DNA of 64,000 nucleotides from Comamonadaceae bacterium OS-1 (GCA_027923965.1 AP026969.1:2852001-2916000); one strand, 5' to 3'; shown: positions 1 to 7,827, numbered from the stretch's first letter. The notes: a model not told the origin generated them from the sequence alone. A program made the numbers and translations.

Positions 1-60
1 GGTGGGCAGTAGCTGATCCTAGAATGGGGGGCTCCCCATTCGGGTCTTGCTGCTCCCTCC

Positions 61-306
61 ATGAACGAAATACCCAACCTGTCGGCCCTGGGCCTGGCGT
101 TGCCCAGCCCGGCCTACCTGGCGGGCATGCTGCTCTTCAGCATCATCGGCTACGCGGCCTACCGCCGGGGGCGCAGCAGCGCGCGCAGCGAGCTCACCTG
201 GACTGGCTTGGCGCTGATGCTCTACCCCTACGCGGTGCCGCAAACCTGGCTGCTGTGGCTGGTGGGGGCGGCCATGTGCGGATGGCTCTATCTCCGGTGG
301 AACTAA
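61..306 (+). CDS. Small hydrophobic membrane protein, unknown function
   Basis: An 81-residue protein with two predicted membrane segments, about residues 19-35 (AYLAGMLLFSIIGYAAY) and 48-76 (around LLWLVGAAMCGWLYL), separated by a short basic loop (RRGRSSARSE). No catalytic motif is visible. It starts at an ATG with no clear Shine-Dalgarno. The next small gene lies 52 bases downstream on the same strand. It resembles small inner-membrane proteins often left as hypothetical in Burkholderiales. Function is not assigned. Confidence 0.6.
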   Translation: MNEIPNLSALGLALPSPAYLAGMLLFSIIGYAAYRRGRSSARSELTWTGLALMLYPYAVPQTWLLWLVGAAMCGWLYLRWN

Positions 307-358
307 GCCCAATAAGGTGCATACTAAAAGTGTTGTGCAACCTCTGAAAATAGCCCCC

Positions 359-505
359 ATGTCCGAAGAAAAACCGCCTCCTGCCTACCAGGAAATCACG
401 CCCCGCTTTGGCCGTCTGCTGGGCGTGTGCGTGGCCGCCGTGCTGTTTTGCGGCGGTCTGGTGTGGTTTGCGGGCACCTACCTGCTGGACTGCTGCGGCC
501 CCTGA
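359..505 (+). CDS. 48-aa single-span membrane protein, unknown
   Basis: The ATG at 359 gives a 48-residue protein: a soluble proline-rich N-terminus (MSEEKPPPAYQEITPRFGR), one membrane helix (LLGVCVAAVLFCGGLVWFAG) and a short tail ending LLDCCGP with two adjacent cysteines. A longer reading from 317 in the same frame is possible but less natural. It ends 10 bases before the ATG of the flagellar-rod-like gene, so the two are probably co-transcribed. Function unknown. Confidence 0.5.
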   Translation: MSEEKPPPAYQEITPRFGRLLGVCVAAVLFCGGLVWFAGTYLLDCCGP

Positions 506-515
506 TCGGCACCCC

Positions 516-824
516 ATGAATATCAGCTCCTCCACCGCTTCGATGGCCGTCTCTGGCCTGCAGGCCGCGCAAACCCGGCTCCAGGTGTCGGCCCACAACA
601 TCGCCAATAGCCAGACCGAAGGGTTCCAGCGGCTGCAAGTGGAACAAAGCTCCCAGGCAGGCGGCGGTGTCGGTACCCAGGCCACCCGCTCCAGCCAACC
701 CAGCGCGGGGCTGGAAGCTGATGTGGTGGCCCAGTTGCAGGCCAGGAATGCGTTTCTGGCCAACCTCAGCGTGTTCAAAACCCAGGATGCGGTGCTGGGA
801 ACGCTGCTCAACGCGCAAGCCTGA
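516..824 (+). CDS. Short flagellar basal-body rod-like protein
   Basis: A 102-residue protein whose N-terminal half carries the flagellar rod/hook signature: an amphipathic helix followed by LQVSAHNIANSQTEGFQR, matching the N-A-N-x-x-T-x-G(F/Y) pattern of FlgB/FlgC/FlgF/FlgG. The C-terminal part (NAFLANLSVFKTQDAVLGTLLN) resembles the C-terminal helix of FlgC. It is shorter than typical FlgC (about 130-140 aa). No other flagellar gene is in the window, so it may be an orphan rod-like protein rather than a structural FlgC. It sits just upstream of the receiver/TPR gene (15-base gap). Confidence 0.6.
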   Translation: MNISSSTASMAVSGLQAAQTRLQVSAHNIANSQTEGFQRLQVEQSSQAGGGVGTQATRSSQPSAGLEADVVAQLQARNAFLANLSVFKTQDAVLGTLLNAQA

Positions 825-839
825 AGCCGCCCCATCTCC

Positions 840-2570
840 GTGGAACTCCGCCCCGACGACCTCTCCACCAGCCAGGCGCTGGTCATTGACAGCCATGCCA
901 CCTCCCGCTCCATCCTGGTGGCGCAACTGCGGGAGTTTGGCCTGGGCAAGGTGGTGCAGTGCGTCAACACCACCGCCGCGCGCAAGCTGCTGGAACAGGA
1001 GCGCTTTGACGTGGTGCTGTGCGAGCACGCGTTTGAAAGCCGGGGCTTTTCCGGGCAAGACCTGGTGGACGACCTGCGGCGCAACCAGCTGCTGCCGTTC
1101 TCCACCGTGTTCATCATGGTCACCGCCGAGGCCACCTACGCCAAGGTGGCCGATGCCGCAGAATCGGCCCTCGACGGCTATCTGCTCAAACCCCACAGCG
1201 CCAACAGCCTGGGCGAGCGGCTGTACCAGGCCCGTACCCGCAAGCTGTCGCTGCGCGAGATCTTCGAGGCCATCGACAACGGCAACTTCGACCAGGCCGC
1301 CCGCCTGTGCCTGCAGCGCTTTGCCGCCAAAGGCCCGTTCTGGCTGTATGCCGCGCGCATGGGGGCCGACCTGCTCTTGCGCACCGGCCAGTTCGAAGGG
1401 GCGCTGACGCTGTTGAACGCGGTGATTGCCGCCAAACCCATGCTCTGGGCCCGGCTGGGCATCGCCCGCACCCTGCTGGAAAGCGGCCAGGCCTCCAAGG
1501 CCGCTGGCGCGCTGGAGAAGCTGCTGGCCGAGAACCCGGACTATGCCGATGCCTTCGACATGCTGGGCCGGGCCCAGTTTGAGCTGGGCAAGTACCCGCA
1601 GGCTCTGGAGGCCTACCAGCATGCCGCCCAACTCTCGCCCCACTCCATCACCCGGGCGCAGAACTTCGGCATGCTGATGGCCTACGTGGGCGACCGCAAA
1701 CAGGCCGAGCAGCTACTGGAGCGCACCGTGCGCATGGGCCTGGACTCCAAAATGCTGGACAGCCAGGCCCTGGTGCTGCTGGCGGCGCTGCGGCTGGAGT
1801 CCGACGACAAGAAAGCCCTGCTGCGCTGCCAGGAAGATTTCAAACGCGTGGCCGCCCGCAGCACCGACACCGTGCGCACCGAGCGCCAGGCCGCTACTAT
1901 CGCCGCGCTGGTACAGGTGCAAGAACAGCAATACCCCGCGGCAGTGGAAACCGCCAAGGCACTGGCCGGGCAGCTCACCGCCCCCGAATTCGACTTTGAA
2001 GCCGCCACCAACCTGCTGGCCCTGGCCTGTGCGCTGGCGCAGCGCCGGGTGTCCATCGACAAGATCGAGGCCACCATCGACACGCTAGGCATGCGTTTTT
2101 GCACCGCCCGGGCCTTGAGCGAGCTGCTCATCACCGCGGCCGCCGCCCACCCGGCCCATGCCGAGCGCATCCGCGCCTGCAACGCCCAGATCACCAAGAT
2201 CACCGAAGCCGCGATTTCGCTGAGCCTGCACGGCGACCCCCGGGGGGCGGTAGACGACCTGCTGGCCCACGGCCACACCACCTTGAACGCCCGCCTCATC
2301 GACACCGCCTTTCTGGTGCTGCAGCGCTACGGCGACACCATGGAGGGCGGTGCCAGCCGGATGGCCCACGTGCAAGACCTGCGCAGCCGCTTTGCCCCGG
2401 CCCATGGCCGCTCGGTGCTGGGCGAGCCCCAGCGGCCCGCGGGCGCGCTGATGTTGCGCACGGGCGGCGGTGCCAAGGCCCGCGCCCTGCCCGGCTGGCA
2501 GCCGGCCGAGCCGCCCATTCCACGGCATGCGTTTTTGCCACCGGGCCTTTTGCCTTCCGATCCACCCTGA
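840..2570 (+). CDS. Pseudo-receiver plus TPR protein
   Basis: Starts with GTG at 840 and encodes 576 residues. Residues about 10-130 have a CheY-like receiver fold: ALVIDSHATSRSILVAQL at the N-terminus, a Thr in VFIMVTAEA and the conserved Lys in GYLLKPHS. The expected phospho-acceptor Asp is Glu62 (FDVVLCEHAF). Residues about 140-450 are alpha-helical TPR-like repeats, for example NPDYADAFDMLGRAQFELGK and YPQALEAYQHAAQLSPHS. The C-terminus is Pro/Ala/Arg-rich and low in complexity. Comparable receiver-TPR proteins act as protein-interaction modules in signalling. With Glu at the phospho-site it may mimic a constitutively active state (inference). The partner is unknown. Confidence 0.75.
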   Translation: MELRPDDLSTSQALVIDSHATSRSILVAQLREFGLGKVVQCVNTTAARKLLEQERFDVVLCEHAFESRGFSGQDLVDDLRRNQLLPFSTVFIMVTAEATYAKVADAAESALDGYLLKPHSANSLGERLYQARTRKLSLREIFEAIDNGNFDQAARLCLQRFAAKGPFWLYAARMGADLLLRTGQFEGALTLLNAVIAAKPMLWARLGIARTLLESGQASKAAGALEKLLAENPDYADAFDMLGRAQFELGKYPQALEAYQHAAQLSPHSITRAQNFGMLMAYVGDRKQAEQLLERTVRMGLDSKMLDSQALVLLAALRLESDDKKALLRCQEDFKRVAARSTDTVRTERQAATIAALVQVQEQQYPAAVETAKALAGQLTAPEFDFEAATNLLALACALAQRRVSIDKIEATIDTLGMRFCTARALSELLITAAAAHPAHAERIRACNAQITKITEAAISLSLHGDPRGAVDDLLAHGHTTLNARLIDTAFLVLQRYGDTMEGGASRMAHVQDLRSRFAPAHGRSVLGEPQRPAGALMLRTGGGAKARALPGWQPAEPPIPRHAFLPPGLLPSDPP

Positions 2571-2576
2571 ACCTAC

Positions 2577-2638
2577 AGGACTTACGCAAGTTCCCCCTGT
2601 AAGCCCGAAGGGCGATACAGGGGCGCTGCGTAAGTCCT
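2577..2638. repeat. 62-bp palindromic element, copy 1
   Basis: The ends are AGGACTTACGC and GCGTAAGTCCT (perfect 11-bp terminal inverted repeats). Inside is a second stem, CCCCTGTAAGCCC / GGGCGATACAGGGG, around a GAA turn. It lies between the stop of the receiver/TPR gene and ureD. Copy 2 at 4702-4763 is the reverse complement of this one with a single base difference. No transposase is nearby. It looks like a non-autonomous MITE/REP-type element. Confidence 0.8.
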
Positions 2639-2655
2639 AACCCATTATTTTGACG

Positions 2656-3486
2656 ATGTCCTGGCACGCCCAACTTGACCTGAACTACCGCCTCGAAGCC
2701 GCCCGCAGCGTGGCCCGCCACCAGCACATTGGGCCGCTGCGCATCCTGCAAAGCCTGTACCCCGAGGGCGACGCCATCTGCCACAACGTGCTGGTGCACC
2801 CGCCCGGCGGGCTGGTCGGCGGTGACACGCTGGACATCACCGTGCAGGTGGAGTCCGGAGCCCACGGCCTGATCACCACGCCGGGTGCGACCCGGTTTTA
2901 CCGCTCGGCAGGCCCGCTGGCGCTGCAAAACACCCAGATCAACGTCGCCAGCGGTGGACGGCTCGAATGGCTGCCCACCGAAGCCATTTGCTACCACCAG
3001 TGCCATGCCGAAAACCGGGTCCGCTTCCAGCTGGAGCCTGGTGCGGAACTGATCGGCTGGGACGTGACCGCGTTCGGCCTGCCGCAGGCGAACCAGCCGT
3101 TTGCCCAGGGCCGGTTTGTGCAGCACCTGGAGCTGCCCGGCGTGTGGCTGGAGCGGGGCCGCATCGACGCGCTGGATACCCAGCTGATGAACAGCCCACT
3201 GGGCCTGGCGGGCTACAAGTGCATGGCTTCGCTGTTCTTCCTGGCGGGCAGCAAGCTGGACAAGCACCGGCAGGCAGCGGCGCTGGATGTGGCGCGGCAA
3301 GTGATCGATGCCCATAGCCTGCATACAACGGCGGGAGCCACCAGCCCCGACGGCCAGGTGGTGGTGGTACGGGTGCTGGCCCCGCTGGTCGAGCCCGCGA
3401 TGGACCTGGTCAAGCAGGTGTGGGCCGCGTGGCGGGCGCACTTCTGGGGCCTGTCGGCCACCCGTCCACGCATCTGGGCTATGTAG
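2656..3486 (+). CDS. ureD: Urease accessory protein UreD
   Basis: A 276-residue UreD/UreH family protein, full length for the family. UreD works with UreF and UreG as a scaffold delivering nickel to the urease active site in the cytoplasm. Recognisable features are HVLVHPPGGLVGGDTLDI-like sequence (here NVLVHPPGGLVGGDTLDI), TTPGATRFYRS, and the C-terminal VWAAWRAHFWGLSATRPRIW. The ATG at 2656 is chosen over an in-frame TTG at 2650. No ureABCEFG is nearby, and the next gene is on the other strand. The urea transporter operon lies about 17 kb away. The gene and the following cyclase gene are bracketed by inverted 62-bp elements, which suggests a rearrangement. Confidence 0.9.
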   Translation: MSWHAQLDLNYRLEAARSVARHQHIGPLRILQSLYPEGDAICHNVLVHPPGGLVGGDTLDITVQVESGAHGLITTPGATRFYRSAGPLALQNTQINVASGGRLEWLPTEAICYHQCHAENRVRFQLEPGAELIGWDVTAFGLPQANQPFAQGRFVQHLELPGVWLERGRIDALDTQLMNSPLGLAGYKCMASLFFLAGSKLDKHRQAAALDVARQVIDAHSLHTTAGATSPDGQVVVVRVLAPLVEPAMDLVKQVWAAWRAHFWGLSATRPRIWAM

Positions 3487-3488
3487 AC

Positions 3489-3536
3489 AAAATCAGCTGC
3501 TCACGCTTATTCCATAAGCATGAGCAGCTATCAAAA
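3489..3536. terminator. Palindromic repeat copy A, likely bidirectional terminator
   Basis: AGCTGCTCACGCTTAT - TCC - ATAAGCATGAGCAGCT forms a 16-bp stem with one mismatch and a 3-base loop, flanked by AAAAT and ATCAAAA. It fills the 52-base gap between the convergent ureD and cyclase genes. It is a member of the dispersed repeat family seen throughout the window and probably ends transcription in both directions. Confidence 0.75.
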
Positions 3537-3538
3537 GG

Positions 3539-4627
3539 CTAGCCCGCACCCACCAGCATCTGCACAAACATTTGCAGCTTGGTGTTGGTCTCCGAACCCA
3601 GGGCGGTGAACTCCAGGCCCGCCAGCAAATGGCCGTCTTCGTGCTTGACCTTCATCACGCGGGCGTAGATGTCGGTGACCGGGTATTCGACCAGGGTCAT
3701 GTCGAAGTTCAGTTTCACGTCGAAGCCCACTTCCAGTGGCAGGTCCAGCTCCACCAGCACGCCGTGGTAGCCGATGTCCAGGATGTGGGCCTTGATGGCG
3801 TTGGGCAGCACAGTGGTGCCTTCCAGAATCTGCAGGCTGCAGGGAATGCGCACCTCGGCCCGGTGGCTGCGGCGAAACTCCTGGCGCGGCACCTTCAGGT
3901 GCAGGCTGGGGATGGCGATGAGCTCGCGCACCTTCACCGGCACCAGCTTGCCCGCCACAAACACTTCCACCGGCTCGGTGGCCGACACCGTGCCGTGGCA
4001 GCGCTGGTAGGTGGTTTCGCTGATCAGCACCTGGCCGCGCAGGCTGAAGGATTCGATGCGCGAGGCCAGGCTGACCTGGTTGCCGATCACCGTGTACTGC
4101 GAAAACGCCTCCGAGCCAAACCGCCCCGCCATCACCGTGCCGGTGTTCAGGCCAATGCCCATGAACAGCTCAGGCATGCGGCCCCGCTGGTACTGGTCGT
4201 TCAGCAGGCGCATGGCCAGCTGCATCTCCACCGCGCAGGCCATGGCGCGCATCACGTCGTCGGGCCGCTGCACGGGCGCGCCAAACAGCACGGTCATGGA
4301 GTCGCCGGTGAACTTGTCGATCACGCCCTGGTAGCGGTAGATCACCGCGCTCATGCGCTCCAGGCACAGGTTGAGCATGGTGACGATGGTGCCTGCGGGC
4401 TGCGAGGACGTAAGCGCGATGAAGCCGCGCAGATCGGCCACCAGTATGGTCACCTCGCGGCTCACCACCGGCAGGCTGGCAGGCTCCGGGCCGCCCAGGG
4501 CCGCATCCACGATTTCCGCCAGCTCGGCCTGTACGGCGGGCGATACCGGCGCACCCGTCTCTCGCGCCAACAGCGCCTGCAGGCGACTGTGCGCCTCGGT
4601 CCTCGGATCAGTTTTCATGCGATTCAT
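3539..4627 (-). CDS. Class III nucleotide cyclase with C-terminal PilZ domain
   Basis: A 362-residue soluble protein. Residues about 55-235 form a class III adenylate/guanylate cyclase domain: VTILVADLRGFIALTSS carries the first metal-binding Asp, and VIDKFTGDSMTVLFGAP carries the second in the GDS motif. GLNTGTVMAGRFGS and YTVIGNQVSLASRIE are also typical. Residues about 250-355 are PilZ-like, with an RxxxR motif (RRSHR) and a degenerate DxSxxG (DIGYHG, Ser replaced by Gly). The expected reaction is ATP to cAMP, possibly modulated by cyclic di-GMP; the control is inference. It is convergent with ureD. Confidence 0.8.
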   Translation of the reverse strand: MNRMKTDPRTEAHSRLQALLARETGAPVSPAVQAELAEIVDAALGGPEPASLPVVSREVTILVADLRGFIALTSSQPAGTIVTMLNLCLERMSAVIYRYQGVIDKFTGDSMTVLFGAPVQRPDDVMRAMACAVEMQLAMRLLNDQYQRGRMPELFMGIGLNTGTVMAGRFGSEAFSQYTVIGNQVSLASRIESFSLRGQVLISETTYQRCHGTVSATEPVEVFVAGKLVPVKVRELIAIPSLHLKVPRQEFRRSHRAEVRIPCSLQILEGTTVLPNAIKAHILDIGYHGVLVELDLPLEVGFDVKLNFDMTLVEYPVTDIYARVMKVKHEDGHLLAGLEFTALGSETNTKLQMFVQMLVGAG

Positions 4628-4701
4628 GTTCCATGTAGGTAAGCGAAGCCAGAATAGGGCGGCATCCGATTATGGTCAAGATGCAACGCCCTGAAACATT
4701 T

Positions 4702-4763
4702 AGGACTTACGCGGCGCCCCTGTATCGCCCTTCGGGCTTACAGGGGGAACTTGCGTAAGTCCT
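4702..4763. repeat. 62-bp palindromic element, copy 2 (inverted)
   Basis: Reverse complement of the element at 2577-2638 with one substitution (GGCGCCCC instead of AGCGCCCC near the left end). It has the same 11-bp terminal inverted repeats and central hairpin with a TTCG loop. It lies 7 bases downstream of the aminotransferase stop (which is on the minus strand) and upstream of the cyclase start. Inverted copies on either side of ureD and the cyclase gene could support inversion of that 2 kb. Confidence 0.8.
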
Positions 4764-4770
4764 GGCACGT

Positions 4771-5982
4771 TCAATGCCCGACCACCCCATCGGCCTTGAA
4801 CATCGCCTTGATGCCGCGCACCGCCTGGCGGATGCGGGCCTCGTTTTCGATCAGGGCAAAGCGCACGTGGCCATCGCCGTGGTCGCCAAAGCCGATGCCG
4901 GGCGATACCGACACCTTGGCCTTGGCCAGCAACTGGGTCGCAAATTCCAGCGAGCCCAGGGCCGCGTAGTGCGGTGGAATGCGCGCCCAGATGTACATGC
5001 TGGCCTTGGGGCAATCGACCTGCCAACCGGCCTCCATCAGGCCCTTGTAGAGCACGTCGCGGCGGCTTTGGTAGGTGGCGGCGATCTCGGCCACGCAGCT
5101 TTGGTCGCCCTCCAGCGCGGCGATGGCCGCGACCTGCAGCGGGGTGAAGGTTCCGTAGTCGTGGTAGCTCTTGATGCGCGCCAGGGCCGCCACCAGGTCG
5201 GGGTTGCCCACCATGAAGCCGATGCGCCAGCCCGCCATGTTGTAGCTCTTGCTCAGGGTGAAAAATTCCACCGCAATGTCTTTGGCACCCGGCACCTGCA
5301 TGATGCTGGGGGCCTTCCAGCCGTCGAAGGTGATGTCGGCATAGGCCAGGTCGTGCACCACAAAGATGTCGTGCTTCTTGGCCAGGGCCACCACTTTCTC
5401 AAAGAACGGCAGCTCCACACACTGCGCCGTGGGGTTGCTGGGAAAGCCCAGCACCATCATCTTGGGCTTGGGGTAGCTGCCGCGGATGGCTTTTTCCAGC
5501 TCGCCAAAGAAGTCCACGCCCTCGGCCATGGGCACGCTGCGGATGTCGGCCCCGGCAATCACCGCGCCGTAGATGTGGATGGGGTAGCTGGGGTCGGGCA
5601 CCAGCACGGTGTCGCCGCGGTCCAGCGTGGCCAGCATCAGGTGGGCCAGGCCCTCTTTGGAGCCGATGGTGACGATGGCCTCGCTGTCGGGGTCGATGTC
5701 TACCGCGTAACGGTCTTGGTACCACTTGCTGATGGCGCGGCGCAGGCGCGGAATGCCTTTGCTGGCCGAATAGCCGTGGGTGTCGGGCCGCTGCGCGACC
5801 TCGGTGAGCTTGGCGACGATGTGCGCGGGCGTGGCCCCGTCGGGGTTGCCCATGCTCATGTCGATGATGTCCTCGCCACGGCGGCGCGCAGCCAGCTTGA
5901 GTTCGGCCGTGATGTTGAAGACGTAGGGGGGAAGCCGGTCAATGCGCGCAAAACGGCGCTTGCCTGCGGGGGATGCAGCCAT
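4771..5982 (-). CDS. alaC: Class I/II PLP aminotransferase (alanine transaminase AlaC-like)
   Basis: A 403-residue cytosolic aminotransferase. Visible features are the N-terminal [34 protein letters not shown], the PLP region [31 protein letters not shown], and the Schiff-base lysine in [15 protein letters not shown]. This arrangement matches the AlaC/MetC-like subgroup that converts pyruvate and glutamate to alanine and 2-oxoglutarate. Related enzymes are sometimes annotated as LL-diaminopimelate or general transaminases. The ATG at 5982 matches the family N-terminus; an in-frame extension to 6108 is not supported. In many relatives it precedes homoserine dehydrogenase, which is not the case here. 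Confidence 0.85.
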   Translation of the reverse strand: MAASPAGKRRFARIDRLPPYVFNITAELKLAARRRGEDIIDMSMGNPDGATPAHIVAKLTEVAQRPDTHGYSASKGIPRLRRAISKWYQDRYAVDIDPDSEAIVTIGSKEGLAHLMLATLDRGDTVLVPDPSYPIHIYGAVIAGADIRSVPMAEGVDFFGELEKAIRGSYPKPKMMVLGFPSNPTAQCVELPFFEKVVALAKKHDIFVVHDLAYADITFDGWKAPSIMQVPGAKDIAVEFFTLSKSYNMAGWRIGFMVGNPDLVAALARIKSYHDYGTFTPLQVAAIAALEGDQSCVAEIAATYQSRRDVLYKGLMEAGWQVDCPKASMYIWARIPPHYAALGSLEFATQLLAKAKVSVSPGIGFGDHGDGHVRFALIENEARIRQAVRGIKAMFKADGVVGH

Positions 5983-6061
5983 GTTGAAAAATCTCACGTA
6001 AGCGCCCGGAACCGTCCGAGCGACGTGGCCTGCCGATGTGGACAGGCCGGGTGAGATGGTA

Positions 6062-6445
6062 TCAGGCGCTGAGGTTGACCAGCTGTCCAGTCGCCTGGCC
6101 CTGCGCATTCACCACAGGCGGCAGCAGCAGTGAGGCCGTAGGCGGGTCGGCGTAAAGCCGGGACACCGGGCTCGCGCTGGGGGCCCGGGGTTCGTTTTGG
6201 GCCACGCGCAAGGACTGCACATAGTTGGCCACCAGCTGGTTGCTGCGCTCGGCCAGCGACCGGGCATGGTCCTGGCTCACCTGGGCCGTGCGGTCGGCGC
6301 TGTCGGCCTGGCGGCGCAGGTCGTCGGCGGTGTTTTGGGCCTGCTCGGCATCGCGCCGGGCCTGGACCACGCGCGTTTTATCCGCCGAGAGCGACGGCGT
6401 TGCACTGATGCTGCCGCTGCTGCTATTCAAGGCGATGCTGACCAT
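6062..6445 (-). CDS. Coiled-coil protein with QGQxTG tail
   Basis: A 127-residue protein with no signal peptide. Residues about 22-85 are helical and coiled-coil-like, rich in Ala/Gln/Asp/Arg ([20 protein letters not shown]). The C-terminus, [19 protein letters not shown], is shared in pattern with the next gene (PVVNSQGQTTGRIVNTTA). The two genes are consecutive on the minus strand with a 21-base gap and are likely one transcript. No function is recognised. Confidence 0.6.
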   Translation of the reverse strand: MVSIALNSSSGSISATPSLSADKTRVVQARRDAEQAQNTADDLRRQADSADRTAQVSQDHARSLAERSNQLVANYVQSLRVAQNEPRAPSASPVSRLYADPPTASLLLPPVVNAQGQATGQLVNLSA

Positions 6446-6466
6446 GGCGAACCCTGTAGCGCAGGC

Positions 6467-6667
6467 TCAGGCGGTGGTGTTGACAATGCGCCCGGTGGTT
6501 TGGCCCTGGCTGTTGACCACGGGTTTGGGCGGCTTGGACTCTTGCACCTCGGAGGCCTTTTTCAGGTCTGCATCGTCGGGCCGGGCGGCGCGGTTTTGCG
6601 CCTGCTGGGGGGCCTTGGCGGGAGAGATCGGCTGCGCGGTCTGCCGATAGACTGAAGAAACATCCAT
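6467..6667 (-). CDS. 66-aa protein with QGQxTG tail
   Basis: The ATG at 6667 is preceded by AGGAG eight bases upstream, which decides the start over longer in-frame options. The protein is small, polar and probably unstructured (SPAKAPQQAQNRAARPDDAD), ending VVNSQGQTTGRIVNTTA. The tail motif V-V-N-[AS]-Q-G-Q-x-T-G-x-[LI]-V-N is repeated in the downstream neighbour, which implies a shared tail or short duplicated domain. Function unknown. Confidence 0.6.
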   Translation of the reverse strand: MDVSSVYRQTAQPISPAKAPQQAQNRAARPDDADLKKASEVQESKPPKPVVNSQGQTTGRIVNTTA

Positions 6668-6762
6668 GTCGGGCTCCTGGGGTGGTGCCTTCATTTTAGG
6701 AGCGCACACGCTTGGTTGCAACGACTGGGAACCGCACCCCACCCGTTTTCCGGCCGGGCAGC

Positions 6763-6822
6763 TAAAATTTATAAAAAATAGGCCTCCAGCGCTTATTCCA
6801 TCAGCACAAGCAGCTACAAAAA
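6763..6822. repeat. Dispersed palindromic repeat copy B
   Basis: Runs from TAAAATTTATAAAAAATAG through CGCTTATTCCATCAGCAC to AAGCAGCTACAAAAA. It is an imperfect member of the family with an A/T-rich left flank. It is located between the divergent small-protein pair and the EamA gene, 17 bases before the latter's ATG. Confidence 0.7.
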
Positions 6823-6838
6823 CCATAGTCACTACCCC

Positions 6839-7726
6839 ATGCCCACATCCCTCCCCCTGCGCCACTTTTTACTTGCCTTGGCCGTGGTGGCCGTGTGGGG
6901 CAGCAACTTTGTGGTGATCAAGGTGGCGCTGGTGCATTTCCCGCCGCTGTTGCTGGCGGCTTTGCGGTTTGTGCTGGCGCTGCTGCCCGCCGTGCTGTTG
7001 CTGCCGCGCCCGGCGGCCAGCTGGGGCAATCTGGCGGCGTACGGGCTGTTGATTGGCGTGGGGCAGTTCGGCCTGCTGTACATGGCCATGCAAGGGCATA
7101 TCTCGCCGGGGCTGGCCTCGCTGGTGGTGCAGGTGCAGGTGTTTTTTACCATCGGCCTGGCGATGCGCACCACGCACGAGCGGGTGCAGGCCTTCCAGTG
7201 GTGCGCGCTGCTGCTGGCGGTGGCGGGCATTGCGGTGATCGTGCTGCACACCGACGGCAGCACCACGCCGCTGGGGCTGGCCATGGTGGTGGGTGCGGCG
7301 CTGTCGTGGGCGGGTGGCAATACGGCTTCACGCCAGGCGGGCAAGGTGGACATGCTGGCCTACGTGGTCTGGTCCAGCGCGTTTGCGGTGCCGCCTTTGC
7401 TGCTGCTGTCTTTGGTGGTGGAAGGGGCGGATGCCTGGCACACCGCCATCACCCAGGCCGATCTGCCGAGTTGGCGGGCGCTGGCCTGGCAGGCCTGGGG
7501 CAACAGCCTGTTTGGCTACGCCGCCTGGGGCTGGCTGCTGGCACGCCACCCGGCGGCCACCATCACGCCCACAGCCTTGCTGGTGCCGGTGTTTGGCATG
7601 GGCGCATCGGCCTGGTGGCTGGGCGAGCCGCTGCCTGCGTGGAAGCTGGTGGCCGCCGCCCTGGTGATGCTGGGGCTGCTGCTGAACCTGCTGTGGCCGC
7701 GCCTGCGGCACCGTATGCCGGGGTAG
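6839..7726 (+). CDS. EamA/DMT-family transporter (O-acetylserine/cysteine exporter-like)
   Basis: A 295-residue inner-membrane protein with ten predicted membrane helices arranged as two EamA repeats (about residues 8-135 and 145-285). Family features are AVVAVWGSNFVVIKVAL at the N-terminus, LRFVLALLPAVLLLPRP, LVVQVQVFFTIGLA, and in the second half LLVPVFGMGASAWWLGEPL. Length and pattern fit drug/metabolite exporters of the YdeD/EamA type, which export amino acid derivatives. The substrate cannot be read from sequence. It stands alone on the plus strand just before the Pho-box-controlled genes. Confidence 0.8.
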   Translation: MPTSLPLRHFLLALAVVAVWGSNFVVIKVALVHFPPLLLAALRFVLALLPAVLLLPRPAASWGNLAAYGLLIGVGQFGLLYMAMQGHISPGLASLVVQVQVFFTIGLAMRTTHERVQAFQWCALLLAVAGIAVIVLHTDGSTTPLGLAMVVGAALSWAGGNTASRQAGKVDMLAYVVWSSAFAVPPLLLLSLVVEGADAWHTAITQADLPSWRALAWQAWGNSLFGYAAWGWLLARHPAATITPTALLVPVFGMGASAWWLGEPLPAWKLVAAALVMLGLLLNLLWPRLRHRMPG

Positions 7727-7755
7727 GCAGACACCTGCGCGACAGCACTGCCGTA

Positions 7756-7800
7756 CTGTCACCATGCTTTCACGGCCCTGTCACGCCGCGCCTCTGTAAT
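7756..7800 (+). promoter_or_regulatory. Candidate PhoB site and -10 element
   Basis: Three 7-mers, CTGTCAC (7756), CTTTCAC (7767) and CTGTCAC (7778), are each separated by exactly 4 bases, giving the 11-bp periodicity of a Pho box (consensus CTGTCAT-N4-CTGTCAT). A -10-like TGTAAT (7795-7800) begins after a further 10 bases, the spacing known for PhoB-activated promoters. It lies 28 bases upstream of the phoD start. The spacing was counted by hand; binding is inferred. Confidence 0.75.
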
Positions 7801-7827
7801 GCGACCTTCCCACAGGAGCTTCGTACC

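Noticed and set aside
3572..4642. Long plus-strand open frame opposite the cyclase gene
   Set aside because: It is a His/Gln/Val-rich antisense shadow of the well-supported minus-strand cyclase, with no domain.
2577..4763. Insertion sequence with transposase
   Set aside because: The interval between the 62-bp elements encodes ureD and a cyclase only, no transposase.
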